The position numbers and the translations under genes were made by a program. Below the pieces are notes generated by a model, which worked only from the letters and a program-made list of their open reading frames with translations, was not told the origin of the DNA and did not search any database. 55,808 bases of DNA from Candidatus Sericytochromatia bacterium (GTDB lineage: Bacteria > Cyanobacteriota > Sericytochromatia > UBA7694 > JACMQJ01), in the NCBI GenBank assembly GCA_026004035.1, contig BPII01000016.1, positions 1 through 55,808 of the forward strand, in the 5' to 3' direction. Each line of letters begins with the position of its first letter. The stretch's first letter is position 1. Positions 37,007 through 46,335 of the stretch are shown here, piece by piece.

Positions 37007-39254
37007 TTTCAAATTTAACTATAGCTTTTATAGTAGATAATATTGTAAGGGAAAAATTATTATTAAAAAATCCAGTATTTAATAATAATCAAATTAACAA
37101 GAAAATTTTTTTTATAGATAATTATGAACCTTCATATTATAAAAATGAATACTTTAAATATTCTAAAAAATAGTATTATAGAAGATATCAGAAGCAATAT
37201 AGATACAAAGTTATCATTGATACTTAAGCCAGAAGAACAAATACAAATGTTTTTTGAATCTTCAAATTTAGAAAATGATGCTTATGTAAATATTGAATTT
37301 ATAAAAAATATGACAAATTCACTTGAAAACTCTAATACTTTTGAAAAAAGATTAATAATAAAAAATAATAAGCAAAATATCGATATATTTACAGATAATA
37401 TAATTATTTCTAGCTATTTTTATAATATAAAGGACTTAATTTCTTATTTATATAACGAAAAATCAATAAATTACTCAAAAGGTATATATGATATTGATGA
37501 TATTTTATTTTTAGTTGAGTTTGGTAATGTAAAAGATATTAACAAATACTCTTATTTTTTAGATGATAATAATATTAATAAAAAAGAAAAACTTCAATTA
37601 GTTCTTGAAATAGTAAAAAGTAATTACATGATAATGGAACTAGAAAAAACTGAATATTATATAAAAAAAAGGATTAGAAATAGAAGAAAACTCTATAAAT
37701 ATTAATTATTTTTATGGAGAACTAAAAAGCACATTACTAAGAAACTATGATGCTATACAATTTTACAAAAAATCTTTAGAATTAATTAAAAATGATCTTT
37801 ATTATAAACAAGAAAATATTCCAAAAGCTTTAAAAGGATACCTACTATATTATGCTTTAGGTTTATCTTATAAAAAGTTAAAATACTATAAAGAAGCTCA
37901 TGAAAATTTCTTGGAATCATTAAAAATAAATCCTAATTTTGAACATTCTAAAGAAAAAATAAAAGAAACAATTGATAAAGCAAAATCTGAAAATTATATA
38001 CCTTATGACAAAATAAATGAATTAAAATTTTCATGTCAGAGTTGTGGTAATTGTTGCAAATATTTTGATGTAAATATAACTGATTATGATATAGCAAGGA
38101 TTTTAGAAAATAGACCTGATTTAAAGATAGATGACTTTATAGAAGTAGTTAAACCTAGGGTAAAATCAGAAGTTGAAAATTTAAAACTAGCTGATGACAA
38201 AATAGCTATGATTATATTAAAACAAAAAGAAAATTCAAAAGAGTGCGTATTTCTTACTAAAGACAATAAATGTTCTATACATGAATTTAAACCAATTGGA
38301 TGTAGAACTTGGCCATTTACATTAAACATTTATAATGGAGATGTAAAATGGAATAATTTATTTAGACCTTTTTTAAAAAATAAATGTGCTCATAAGTTAG
38401 AAGATAATTCAAATGATGAAAATTTTGTAAGAGAGAATATAGAAAAACTAATAGATAATTTAAATACATATAAGATAAAAGTAAGAGAATGGAACAAGAA
38501 AAATAGTGATTATTTAACTAAAGAAAATTTATTTAAATATATAGTACCAAACAAAAAAGATTTATCACTTTATAATGAATTATTAGATACTTTTAAAGGA
38601 TTTCAAGAAGTAAAGTTAATAATAGAAAGTCCTTTTTATTCAATACATTCATTTGATTTTAAAGAAGGATACAAGTTTATAGAAATAATTTCTGATTCTA
38701 AAGGAATTACTAAACTTAATAACATAGATAATTTAATAAAAATAAGAGAAGCTACTAATTCAGACTTTATTTATTATAGTAAGTTTCCTATAGATTCTTT
38801 CAAATTTTATAGGAATGGTAGTATTGTATATACATTTTTTTCTAAAATAGAAGATTTTGAATTATATGAAAACTCCTCAATAATTTATAAAAATACAGAA
38901 AAAACATTTGAAAAAAGAAGTTATGAATTTTTATTTAATAGAGAAATAGAAAAATTCAAAAATATTTTTGAAGTCAAAAAAAATGAAGCTTTGAATTTAA
39001 TAAATATTGGTAATTTTGAGAAATCAAATGAAGTTCTAATATCCATTGTTTGGAAAATTATTATACCATTATTGTATTTATTAAATGAAAAAACTTTTTA
39101 TCCTGATACTATATCTACATTAAAGAAATCAACAAATAACTTACCAATATTTATTAATGAGTTTGACAAGTATAAAAAAGATGAATTAAATCAAAAAAGA
39201 TTATATTTTACAACAAAAAATATCGTTGAAGAACTTTTTAATTTTGTAAATTAA
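37003..39254 (+). pseudogene. TPR protein with YkgJ-type CxxCxxCC domain, frame broken by two +1 shifts
   Basis: The gene starts with an ATGA overlap on era. The first frame ends at 37171 after A6 (37164-37169); dropping one A continues into the next frame, which ends at 37703-37705 after A8 (37663-37670); dropping one A there continues to the stop at 39254. The corrected product is about 750 aa. Its order is an unknown N-terminal part, TPR-like helices (SLELIKNDLYYKQENIPKAL and YKEAHENFLESLKINPN), a YkgJ-type cluster (FSCQSCGNCCKYFD, later HEFKPIGCRTWPF) that chelates zinc or iron-sulfur, and an unknown C-terminal domain. Function unknown. Sequence error, decay or recoding are open. The last piece, from 37911, could also be made alone. 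Confidence 0.7.
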
Positions 39255-39400
39255 TTAAAAAATCTAAAAAAGAAACTTATTACTTAAAAAAGCTCACCAT
39301 TAAAGCAGAACGTCTGACACTTGAATTGAGTTATAGAAAAAATTACCTTTAAACGCTTATAAATACTAAATTTAAAGTATTTTTAATATAAATTTTTAAA

Positions 39401-39450
39401 TGCTTACTATAAAGGATTTTGAGCTTACCAAAAAATAATATTAGCTCACT
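39401..39450 (-). repeat. 50-bp dispersed element at a gene 3-prime end, copy 2
   Basis: Shares GAGCTTACCAAAAAATAATA and flanks with 28787-28836. It lies directly after the reconstructed original stop (39456-39458) of the cytochrome gene, on that gene's downstream side. Confidence 0.65.
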
Positions 39451-39455
39451 GACTA

Positions 39456-39495
39456 CTAATCCATACTAGCACCAGATTCTATCCAGATTTTTATT
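39456..39495 (-). pseudogene. Severed C-terminal end of the c-type cytochrome gene
   Basis: Joined to the main part at 40656 with one copy of TATT kept, the minus strand reads ERNLIKIWIESGASMD then TAG, a typical cytochrome c ending. This is the piece cut off by the insertion sequence. Confidence 0.8.
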
Positions 39496-40651
39496 ACTGA
39501 AGTTACGCAAAAAAGTTAAGTTATAAAAACTTTTTTTAGTGTTAAAATAAAAAATATATGAAAAAATATAAAAATGAGCAATAATATTTTAGATTTATAT
39601 ACAGATTATTTAATGATATCTACATCACTTGTTTCATCTACAGGTCTTTCAAAGATATTAGACGAACAAATAAGCCATGATAAGATAACACGTTTTCTTA
39701 GTAGTAAAGATTTTACATCTAAGGAGTTATGGAATAAGGTAAAACCTGTAGTTAGGAAATTAGAATCAGATGAAGGTTTATTAATTTTAGATGATTCTGT
39801 TGAAGAGAAAGCATTTAGTAGAGAGAATGATATAATTTGTTGGCATTATGATCATAGTGTAAATAGAGTGGTAAAAGGAGTAAATCAACTTACACTAATT
39901 TATCACACAAAAGGAGTAACAATACCAATATGTTTAGATTTTGTAAGAAAAACAGAGATAGTATTTGATAAAAAAAAAGGTAGAGATATAAGAGTAAGTA
40001 AAATTACAAAGAATGAACAATACAGACAGATGCTAATAACAGCTGATATGAATAAAATTAAGTTTAGTTATATACTCAACGATAGTTGGTTTGCAAGTAG
40101 TGAGAATATGAAATTTATTGATGAAAAATTGGAAAAGAAATTTGTTATGTCAGTAAAATCAAATAGGAAAGTATGTTTAAGTATGGAGGATAAGAAAACA
40201 AAAAATTATATTAGTATTGAGAATTTGGATTTAAAAGAAGCAACTGAAGTTTACATTGAAGGTTTAAATTTTTCATTAAAACTTTGTAAGAAAATTCTAA
40301 AAGACAAGAATAATAAAGAAGTTGCTATTTATTTAATGACAAATGATTTAAACTTAGATAAAGATAAGATGTTTGAAATCTATCAAAAAAGATGGAATAT
40401 TGAGACATTTTATAAGTCAATGAAATCAAATTGTTCTTATTCTAAATCACCTACACATACAGTAAGAACTCAATGTAATCATTTTTTTTGTTCTGTATAT
40501 GCAGTTTTTAAATACGAAATGATAAGATTGAATACAAATCTTAATCATTTTGCTTTAAAATCTAAAATTTATCTCAATGCTCTAAAAATTGCTATGAATG
40601 AACTTCAGGTATTTAAAAGTTTAGATAATTTTAGCTATGCGTAACTTCAGT
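39496..40651 (+). mobile_element. Insertion sequence with 13-bp inverted repeats and TATT target duplication
   Basis: Left end ACTGAAGTTACGC (39496-39508) and right end GCGTAACTTCAGT (40639-40651) are perfect inverted repeats. TATT lies on both sides (39492-39495 and 40652-40655). Length 1156 bp with one transposase gene, complete in appearance. It has no partner copy in this window. The family is IS4-superfamily/IS701-like by transposase pattern; formal naming needs comparison. Confidence 0.9.
39574..40644 (+). CDS. DDE transposase, IS4/IS701-like
   Basis: 356 aa, apparently intact. Probable catalytic acidic residues: Asp in LLILDDSVEEKAF (about 73-74), Asp in YILNDSWFAS (about 170) and Glu in KRWNIETFYKSMK (about 277), the YREK-like region. 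It would cut and join the IS ends. Its stop lies inside the right inverted repeat. Codon use is like that of its neighbours, so the element is either long resident or from a similar genome. Confidence 0.85.
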   Translation: MSNNILDLYTDYLMISTSLVSSTGLSKILDEQISHDKITRFLSSKDFTSKELWNKVKPVVRKLESDEGLLILDDSVEEKAFSRENDIICWHYDHSVNRVVKGVNQLTLIYHTKGVTIPICLDFVRKTEIVFDKKKGRDIRVSKITKNEQYRQMLITADMNKIKFSYILNDSWFASSENMKFIDEKLEKKFVMSVKSNRKVCLSMEDKKTKNYISIENLDLKEATEVYIEGLNFSLKLCKKILKDKNNKEVAIYLMTNDLNLDKDKMFEIYQKRWNIETFYKSMKSNCSYSKSPTHTVRTQCNHFFCSVYAVFKYEMIRLNTNLNHFALKSKIYLNALKIAMNELQVFKSLDNFSYA

Positions 40652-40963
40652 TATTAAATTTCTTTCTTCTTCACTCATATTTGTTGAATTTCCAGGAGGC
40701 ATAGTTTTTTGAACTACTGTATGATTATTAATTTTTTGTAAATTGTTTTTTATTTGATTATTGTCTTCTAAAGATAAATTACCTGAAGGTCTAGATGTGG
40801 AATGACAACTTGTACATCTTTGTTCAAATACTTTTTTAACCTCTGAAAAAGCAATCTTTTGAACAGGGTTAGTAGAAGGTGAAGATGGAATATTAGGATT
40901 TGGTGTATTATTATTACAACTATAAGAAAATAGTAATAATGGAATGATAAAAATTTTTTTCAT
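40631..40963 (-). CDS. c-type cytochrome-like lipoprotein, C-terminus replaced by IS sequence
   Basis: 110 aa. Lipoprotein signal ending FSYSC (Cys about 16), Pro/Asn-rich linker, then a small haem-binding domain: heme motif CTSCH in VFEQRCTSCHSTSRPSGNLS, and TMPPGNSTNMSEEERNLI supplying the axial-Met region. Reading continues into the insertion sequence and ends after EVTHS instead of the original KIWIESGASMD. The haem motif and MPPG segment are intact, so the product may still fold. AAGGAG precedes its ATG. It diverges from the NHL gene with 90 bp between. Confidence 0.8.
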   Translation of the reverse strand: MKKIFIIPLLLFSYSCNNNTPNPNIPSSPSTNPVQKIAFSEVKKVFEQRCTSCHSTSRPSGNLSLEDNNQIKNNLQKINNHTVVQKTMPPGNSTNMSEEERNLITEVTHS

Positions 40964-41053
40964 AATAAACTCCTTGTTTAAAATAAATTTAAATAAAAAA
41001 TAGATTTTTCTATTATACTAGTATTATTATTATTTTTCAATATAAAATAAAAA

Positions 41054-44000
41054 ATGTATTTTCAGGAAGAGTTAATAAAAAAAATTCTTATAGAAGATGG
41101 TATAATAACAGCTCATGACATTGAAAAAGCTTTATTGGAACAAAAAAAATTAATAAAAGAAGGTCAAAAAAAAATTTCTTTATTATCAATATTTTTCAAT
41201 CAAAAAGATTATTCTTTTTATCTTAAAAATCCTATTACTGAAGAAAATATTTGCAAAATAGATTTTCCTATTAGAAAAAAATTTTCTCCAGAATTTGAAA
41301 GCACTGAATGGTATCCTATTGCATCTAATAATGCATTAATATTTTCAGAACATGAATCAAAAATAATAGATGAAATACTATGGAATCCAAATGAAGAAAT
41401 AGGAATTACTTTAACAAAAGAATTTTCTTATTTACAAGTAAAAAGTATGGACAAAAGTTATTATTTTCCAGCTATTAATAGTATAATATATGACTACATA
41501 CCATCTGAAAATATTAATTGCTTACCAATAGATATTTTTTTAACATTAAATAAAAAAAATATATATTTTACTGATAGAGGTAGTGGTTCTTTATATATAT
41601 TTGATTTAGATTTAAAAAGGTTGTGTGGCCTTGCATATCTTAGACCTGCAGGTATGAGTAAAAAAACTTTAAATGTTGCAAGTAGTGTAGATGGTAGAAA
41701 GCTTTTTGTAACAGATAATGAAAGTCCTTCTCTTTTTATTATAGATTCTAAAAACTTGAAAATAAAAAAGCAATCATTATCTTATGGTAACTTATCATGC
41801 ATTTATGCTGATGAAAATTGGTTATATATACTTGTAGATAAATTAAGAGAAAATCCTCAAATTGTAATCCTTGATATACAAAATCTTATACTAAAAAATA
41901 CTATAAATTTAGCAGGTAATTTATTTAGTCAATTTGATGATCCTTCTAATATTATGCTAATGTCTCCTACAAAAAAAACTTTAATTGTTATGACTTATAT
42001 AAATAAACCAGCTTTATTTACTCCTATTATTAATGTAATAGATTTAGAAACTTTTGAGGTTATAGATCAAGTTTCATTATATGAAATTGGTAAGCCAACA
42101 TATATAACTTTTTCTGTAAAAAAACCTGAAGAATTAATACAATTAAGTTCAAACATACTAGATATTTTACTAAAAATTGGTTCTATAAAAGAAGAAGATA
42201 TAAAACTAGCAATAGACAAAATAAATAATGCTAACAAAGTAGAAGTAGATTTAGAAGAAGATAATTTTCAAGAGTTATCGTTAATAGATGAAGAAATTAA
42301 AGAAGAAAATAAACAAGAAAATAAAGAAGAAAAAGAATTAAGTGCTGAAGAGAAATATCCTGTATTACATAAATTTGAACTGGATCCATCTTTACTTTTA
42401 GCTTTTAAAGAAGAACAAATGAAATATTTTTCATTTATGCCAATTAATAAGATGGAAGGTAAATTTACTTTGGCAATTGCAAATCCTAGTCATAAAGAAA
42501 CAATAAAAAAAGTAATAGAACAAAAATTCCCAGAATTTGAAGTTATATTGGTAGATTTATCATTAGAAGAATTTAATAGATTTATGAAAGAGTTTTATTC
42601 TGTAATAAAAGAAAAATATGACAATATTATTGCTAATAAATTAGAAGCTGAAGCTATTGCTAAAGAAAAGAAATCTTATATACCAGAAAATACACAAATG
42701 CCAAAAACAGATATGCCGCCAGGAGCTTCAGCTAATATACCTTCTGATGTTAGAGATGCTGTAAGACAAAAGTTAAAATTGCTTGATCCTGATATGATAG
42801 ATGAAGCTATTATGGCTATACTAGTAGAAGACTTTTACATTATATGGGGAATAAAAATAACTAAATCAGATGTAGAAAAATTCAGTAATGTTATTATAAA
42901 TGCAAGAAAAGATTTATTAGAAAAAGATTTTACTTATGTAAAAATAAGTAATTTTTATAAAACTTTTTCATTAGAAACATTAATAAACCAAGAAAAATTA
43001 GTTGTTATGTTAAAAAATTTAATGGATATAGCTAATGGAAACATTCCAAAAAATAATAAAGTTGAAAATAATAGTAATGAAAAACAAAAGCTTACAAATA
43101 ATTGTAAAAAATGTAATATAGTTATACCTATTGAATTAGATATTTGTTCAAAGTGTTCTAGAGAAGAAGATTATAATATTCATGCTGAAGAAATAATTCG
43201 TTCCCCTTCTTCACCTGATCCATTAGCTAATTTACCAGAAGGAAATATATTAATTAGTGATATTAATAATAATAGAGTAATAGAGATTAATTCTAATTCT
43301 CAAATTGTTTGGAAACTTGGAGATAAAGAAAGAGAAGATAAAATATATCCTTATTTTGCTACAAGACTAAAAAATGGTAATACATTAATAGCTGATAGTG
43401 AAAATGACAGAATTATAGAATTTACAAAAAGTGGTAGAGTTTATTGGGAACTAAAGAATAGAGAAGGTTTTAGAGACTTATTTCTAAGAAGACCTGTTTT
43501 AGCACTAAGATTGATAAATGGTAATACATTAATAGTTGATCAAGGTAATCATAGAGTTTTTGAAATAAATCATTTAGATAAAATAGTTTGGCAATATGGA
43601 ATAACTGCAACAGTTGGAATAAATGAAGGTAAATTATATAGTCCAAGTTATGCTCAAAGATTGCAAAATGGGCACACTTTAATAACTGATACAGATAATC
43701 ATAGAATTATAGAAATAGATGAAAATGATCAAATAATTTGGCAATTTGGTAATCCTAAAAACAAGTTAGGAAGTGGTTATGGTAATTCTTTAGAACTTTT
43801 AAACTCTCCTCTTTTTGCTTACAAGTTACCTAATAATAATGTTTTAATAACAGATACAGGGAATAATAGGATTATAGAAATTAATCAAAATAAAGAAGTA
43901 GTTTCTATTTTTAATACTAGCATTCAAAATGGAGGTCTTATAAATTTAGTTCCAATAAGAGCATATAGATTAAAAAATGGTAATACACTAATTTTTAGTA

Positions 44001-45055
44001 ATGAACAAATAGCTGAAATTAATAATAAAAATGAACTTATTAAATTATCTCAAATAGAATATATTCAATATTCGCCAGATTATAAAGAAGAAAAATTATC
44101 TCCAGAAGAAGAAAAAATTATCAATGAAAGATTAAGTGGAAAAATAATAGAAAAAGCTAAAATAGCAAGTTCAAATTATGCAAAAACAATAAGTAATTTA
44201 TCAGAAATAGAAATTCCTTTAATAGATAAATTGAATCATAAGATATTTATAATAAACAGATATAAAAGTAGTGTATGGAAATTTGGAGAAAAAGAAGAGG
44301 ACAATATATATCATATAGATAGACCTCAATATGTGGAGCTGATAAAAGATGAATACGTATTAATAGCTGATACTGATAATCATAGAGTAATAAAAGTTTA
44401 TAGACCAACAAAAGAAATTGTTTGGGAATATGGTATAAAAGGAATTATGGGAAGTGGAAATAATCAATTAGGACATCCAAGAGCAGCTACAATGACACCT
44501 AATAATAATATTTTAATAACAGATCAATATAGTTGTAGAATAATAGAAGTAAATCATGACAAGCAAATAGTTTGGTCATTTGGTGGATGGACAAATGGAA
44601 AAAATATTTTGCTTGCACCTTATTATGCACAAAGATTGGAAAATAGTAATACTTTAATAACAGATTGGAGTAATCATACGGTTATAGAAGTAGATTTAGA
44701 AGGAAATATAATATGGCAATTTGGAAGTCCTAGAAATCCTGGTAATTCATTAAATCAATTAATGTATCCTGAAAAAGCTATAAAAACAAGTCAAGGAACC
44801 TATTTAATATCCGATACAAGAAATAATAGAATATTAGAATTAGATGATTCTAACAAAATAGTTTGGGAATTTAAAAATTATAGAGATGGAAAAAATATTA
44901 AACATCTTGTAAATCCTACAAATGTTTTTAGGCTTGATAATGGTAATACAATTATAATACATAACTCAAATAAAAGTGTTTTAGAGGTTGATATCAATTC
45001 TCAAGTACTTTGGCAATATCAAGTTCAAGTTGAAAGAAAGGCATATATTAATTAA
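41054..45055 (+). CDS. Large NHL-repeat protein with MshEN/PilB-N-like domain and zinc ribbon
   Basis: 1333 aa, cytosolic, no signal or membrane segment. Domains in order: a short MshEN-like helix pair (1-40, ILIEDGIITAHDIEKALLEQ); a propeller-like beta region (about 150-360, with GSGSLYIFDLDLKR); a charged linker; a PilB/GspE N-terminal-type domain (about 435-530, with YFSFMPINKMEGKFTLAIAN); a zinc ribbon with Cys pairs near 685/688 and 699/702; and from about 725 roughly a dozen NHL-type repeats, each with the pattern GNTLIxDxxNxRIIEI then IVWQFG. The ATPase core of PilB is absent. It starts the right-hand gene run; the next gene overlaps its stop by one base. Probably a scaffold or sensor; function unknown. 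Confidence 0.75.
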   Translation: MYFQEELIKKILIEDGIITAHDIEKALLEQKKLIKEGQKKISLLSIFFNQKDYSFYLKNPITEENICKIDFPIRKKFSPEFESTEWYPIASNNALIFSEHESKIIDEILWNPNEEIGITLTKEFSYLQVKSMDKSYYFPAINSIIYDYIPSENINCLPIDIFLTLNKKNIYFTDRGSGSLYIFDLDLKRLCGLAYLRPAGMSKKTLNVASSVDGRKLFVTDNESPSLFIIDSKNLKIKKQSLSYGNLSCIYADENWLYILVDKLRENPQIVILDIQNLILKNTINLAGNLFSQFDDPSNIMLMSPTKKTLIVMTYINKPALFTPIINVIDLETFEVIDQVSLYEIGKPTYITFSVKKPEELIQLSSNILDILLKIGSIKEEDIKLAIDKINNANKVEVDLEEDNFQELSLIDEEIKEENKQENKEEKELSAEEKYPVLHKFELDPSLLLAFKEEQMKYFSFMPINKMEGKFTLAIANPSHKETIKKVIEQKFPEFEVILVDLSLEEFNRFMKEFYSVIKEKYDNIIANKLEAEAIAKEKKSYIPENTQMPKTDMPPGASANIPSDVRDAVRQKLKLLDPDMIDEAIMAILVEDFYIIWGIKITKSDVEKFSNVIINARKDLLEKDFTYVKISNFYKTFSLETLINQEKLVVMLKNLMDIANGNIPKNNKVENNSNEKQKLTNNCKKCNIVIPIELDICSKCSREEDYNIHAEEIIRSPSSPDPLANLPEGNILISDINNNRVIEINSNSQIVWKLGDKEREDKIYPYFATRLKNGNTLIADSENDRIIEFTKSGRVYWELKNREGFRDLFLRRPVLALRLINGNTLIVDQGNHRVFEINHLDKIVWQYGITATVGINEGKLYSPSYAQRLQNGHTLITDTDNHRIIEIDENDQIIWQFGNPKNKLGSGYGNSLELLNSPLFAYKLPNNNVLITDTGNNRIIEINQNKEVVSIFNTSIQNGGLINLVPIRAYRLKNGNTLIFSNEQIAEINNKNELIKLSQIEYIQYSPDYKEEKLSPEEEKIINERLSGKIIEKAKIASSNYAKTISNLSEIEIPLIDKLNHKIFIINRYKSSVWKFGEKEEDNIYHIDRPQYVELIKDEYVLIADTDNHRVIKVYRPTKEIVWEYGIKGIMGSGNNQLGHPRAATMTPNNNILITDQYSCRIIEVNHDKQIVWSFGGWTNGKNILLAPYYAQRLENSNTLITDWSNHTVIEVDLEGNIIWQFGSPRNPGNSLNQLMYPEKAIKTSQGTYLISDTRNNRILELDDSNKIVWEFKNYRDGKNIKHLVNPTNVFRLDNGNTIIIHNSNKSVLEVDINSQVLWQYQVQVERKAYIN

Positions 45056-46335
45056 TGATAGAAAGTATTGCTGTTATTGGACTAGGTTATGTTGGATTAC
45101 CTTTAGCTGTTGAACTAGGTAAATTTTTTAAAGTTTTTGGAATTGATATTAATAAAGAAAGAATTAAAACTTTAAAAAAAAATATAGATATAAATAATGA
45201 ATTATCTGAAAATGATATAAAAAATTCTAATATAAAATTCTTAAATAACTTTTCTATTTTAAAAAATCTGAAATTTATAATTGTAAGTGTTCCAACTCCA
45301 ATAGATAAAAATAAAAAACCTGATTTAAGAAACCTAAATTTAGCTTGTAAAATGATAGGAAAAAATTTATCTAAAGGAGCAATAATTGTTTTTGAATCAA
45401 CAGTCTATCCAGGACTAACAGAAGAATACTGTGTTCCTATAATAGAAGAACATTCTAAACTTATATTTCAAAAAGACTTTAATATTGGTTATTCCCCTGA
45501 AAGAATAAATCCAGGTGATAAATTACATACAATTGACAAAGTTATAAAAATAATATCAGCTAATAATCAAGAAACTTTAAATAAAGTTGAATATGTCTAT
45601 TCAAAAATAGTAAAAGCAGGTTTATTTAAAACTTCCTCTATAAAAGTAGCAGAAATGGCAAAAGTTATAGAAAATACTCAAAGAGATATAAATATTGCAT
45701 TAATGAATGAAATTGCTATTATTTGTAACAAACTAAACATTAGTACAAAAGAAGTTTTAGAAGCTGCATCTACAAAATGGAATTTTTTAAAATTTACACC
45801 GGGACTAGTAGGTGGTCATTGTATAGGAGTTGATCCATATTATCTTACATACAAATGTGAAGAGTTAAATTATCATCCACAAATAATACTTGCAGGAAGA
45901 AGAATTAATGATGGCATGGGTAAATACATAGCTGAAAAAATAATAAAAAAATTAATAGATGCAAATTGTTCTGTGAAAAAATCTAATGTTTTAATAATGG
46001 GAGTTACTTTTAAAGAAAATATAAAGGATATAAGAAATTCAAAAGTTTTTGATATAGTTAATGAGTTAAGAGATTTTCATGTAAATGTTTTCTTAAATGA
46101 TCCTTATGCTGATTCAAAAGAAGTAGAAAAAGAATGTGGTTTAAAATTAGTAGATTTAAAAAAATTAAAGAATATTTCTTGTATAGTTTTTGCTGTTGTT
46201 CATAATGAATATAAAAATATAAATATATTAGAGCTAAAAAATATTTGTGTAAAAAACTCTGTATTTATAGATGTTAAAAGTTATTTTAATAGGCAATATG
46301 TGGAAAATAGCGGTTTTATTTATTGGTCTTTATAA
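45055..46335 (+). CDS. UDP-N-acetylhexosamine/UDP-glucose 6-dehydrogenase-like enzyme
   Basis: 426 aa. Nucleotide-sugar dehydrogenase of the WecC/TviB type. NAD loop AVIGLGYVGLPLAVE, VSVPTPIDKNKKPDL, FESTVYPGLTEE, GYSPERINPG, catalytic Cys in GLVGGHCIGVDPYYLTYK and the C-terminal NVLIMGVTFKENIKDIRNS. It oxidises a UDP-sugar to a uronic acid for envelope polysaccharide. No other polysaccharide gene lies nearby, which is odd. Translationally coupled (TAATG) to both neighbours. Confidence 0.9.
   Translation: MIESIAVIGLGYVGLPLAVELGKFFKVFGIDINKERIKTLKKNIDINNELSENDIKNSNIKFLNNFSILKNLKFIIVSVPTPIDKNKKPDLRNLNLACKMIGKNLSKGAIIVFESTVYPGLTEEYCVPIIEEHSKLIFQKDFNIGYSPERINPGDKLHTIDKVIKIISANNQETLNKVEYVYSKIVKAGLFKTSSIKVAEMAKVIENTQRDINIALMNEIAIICNKLNISTKEVLEAASTKWNFLKFTPGLVGGHCIGVDPYYLTYKCEELNYHPQIILAGRRINDGMGKYIAEKIIKKLIDANCSVKKSNVLIMGVTFKENIKDIRNSKVFDIVNELRDFHVNVFLNDPYADSKEVEKECGLKLVDLKKLKNISCIVFAVVHNEYKNINILELKNICVKNSVFIDVKSYFNRQYVENSGFIYWSL

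Noticed and set aside
39496..40651. Composite transposon with the IS as one end
   Set aside because: Only one IS copy is in the window, with its own target duplication, so it moved alone.
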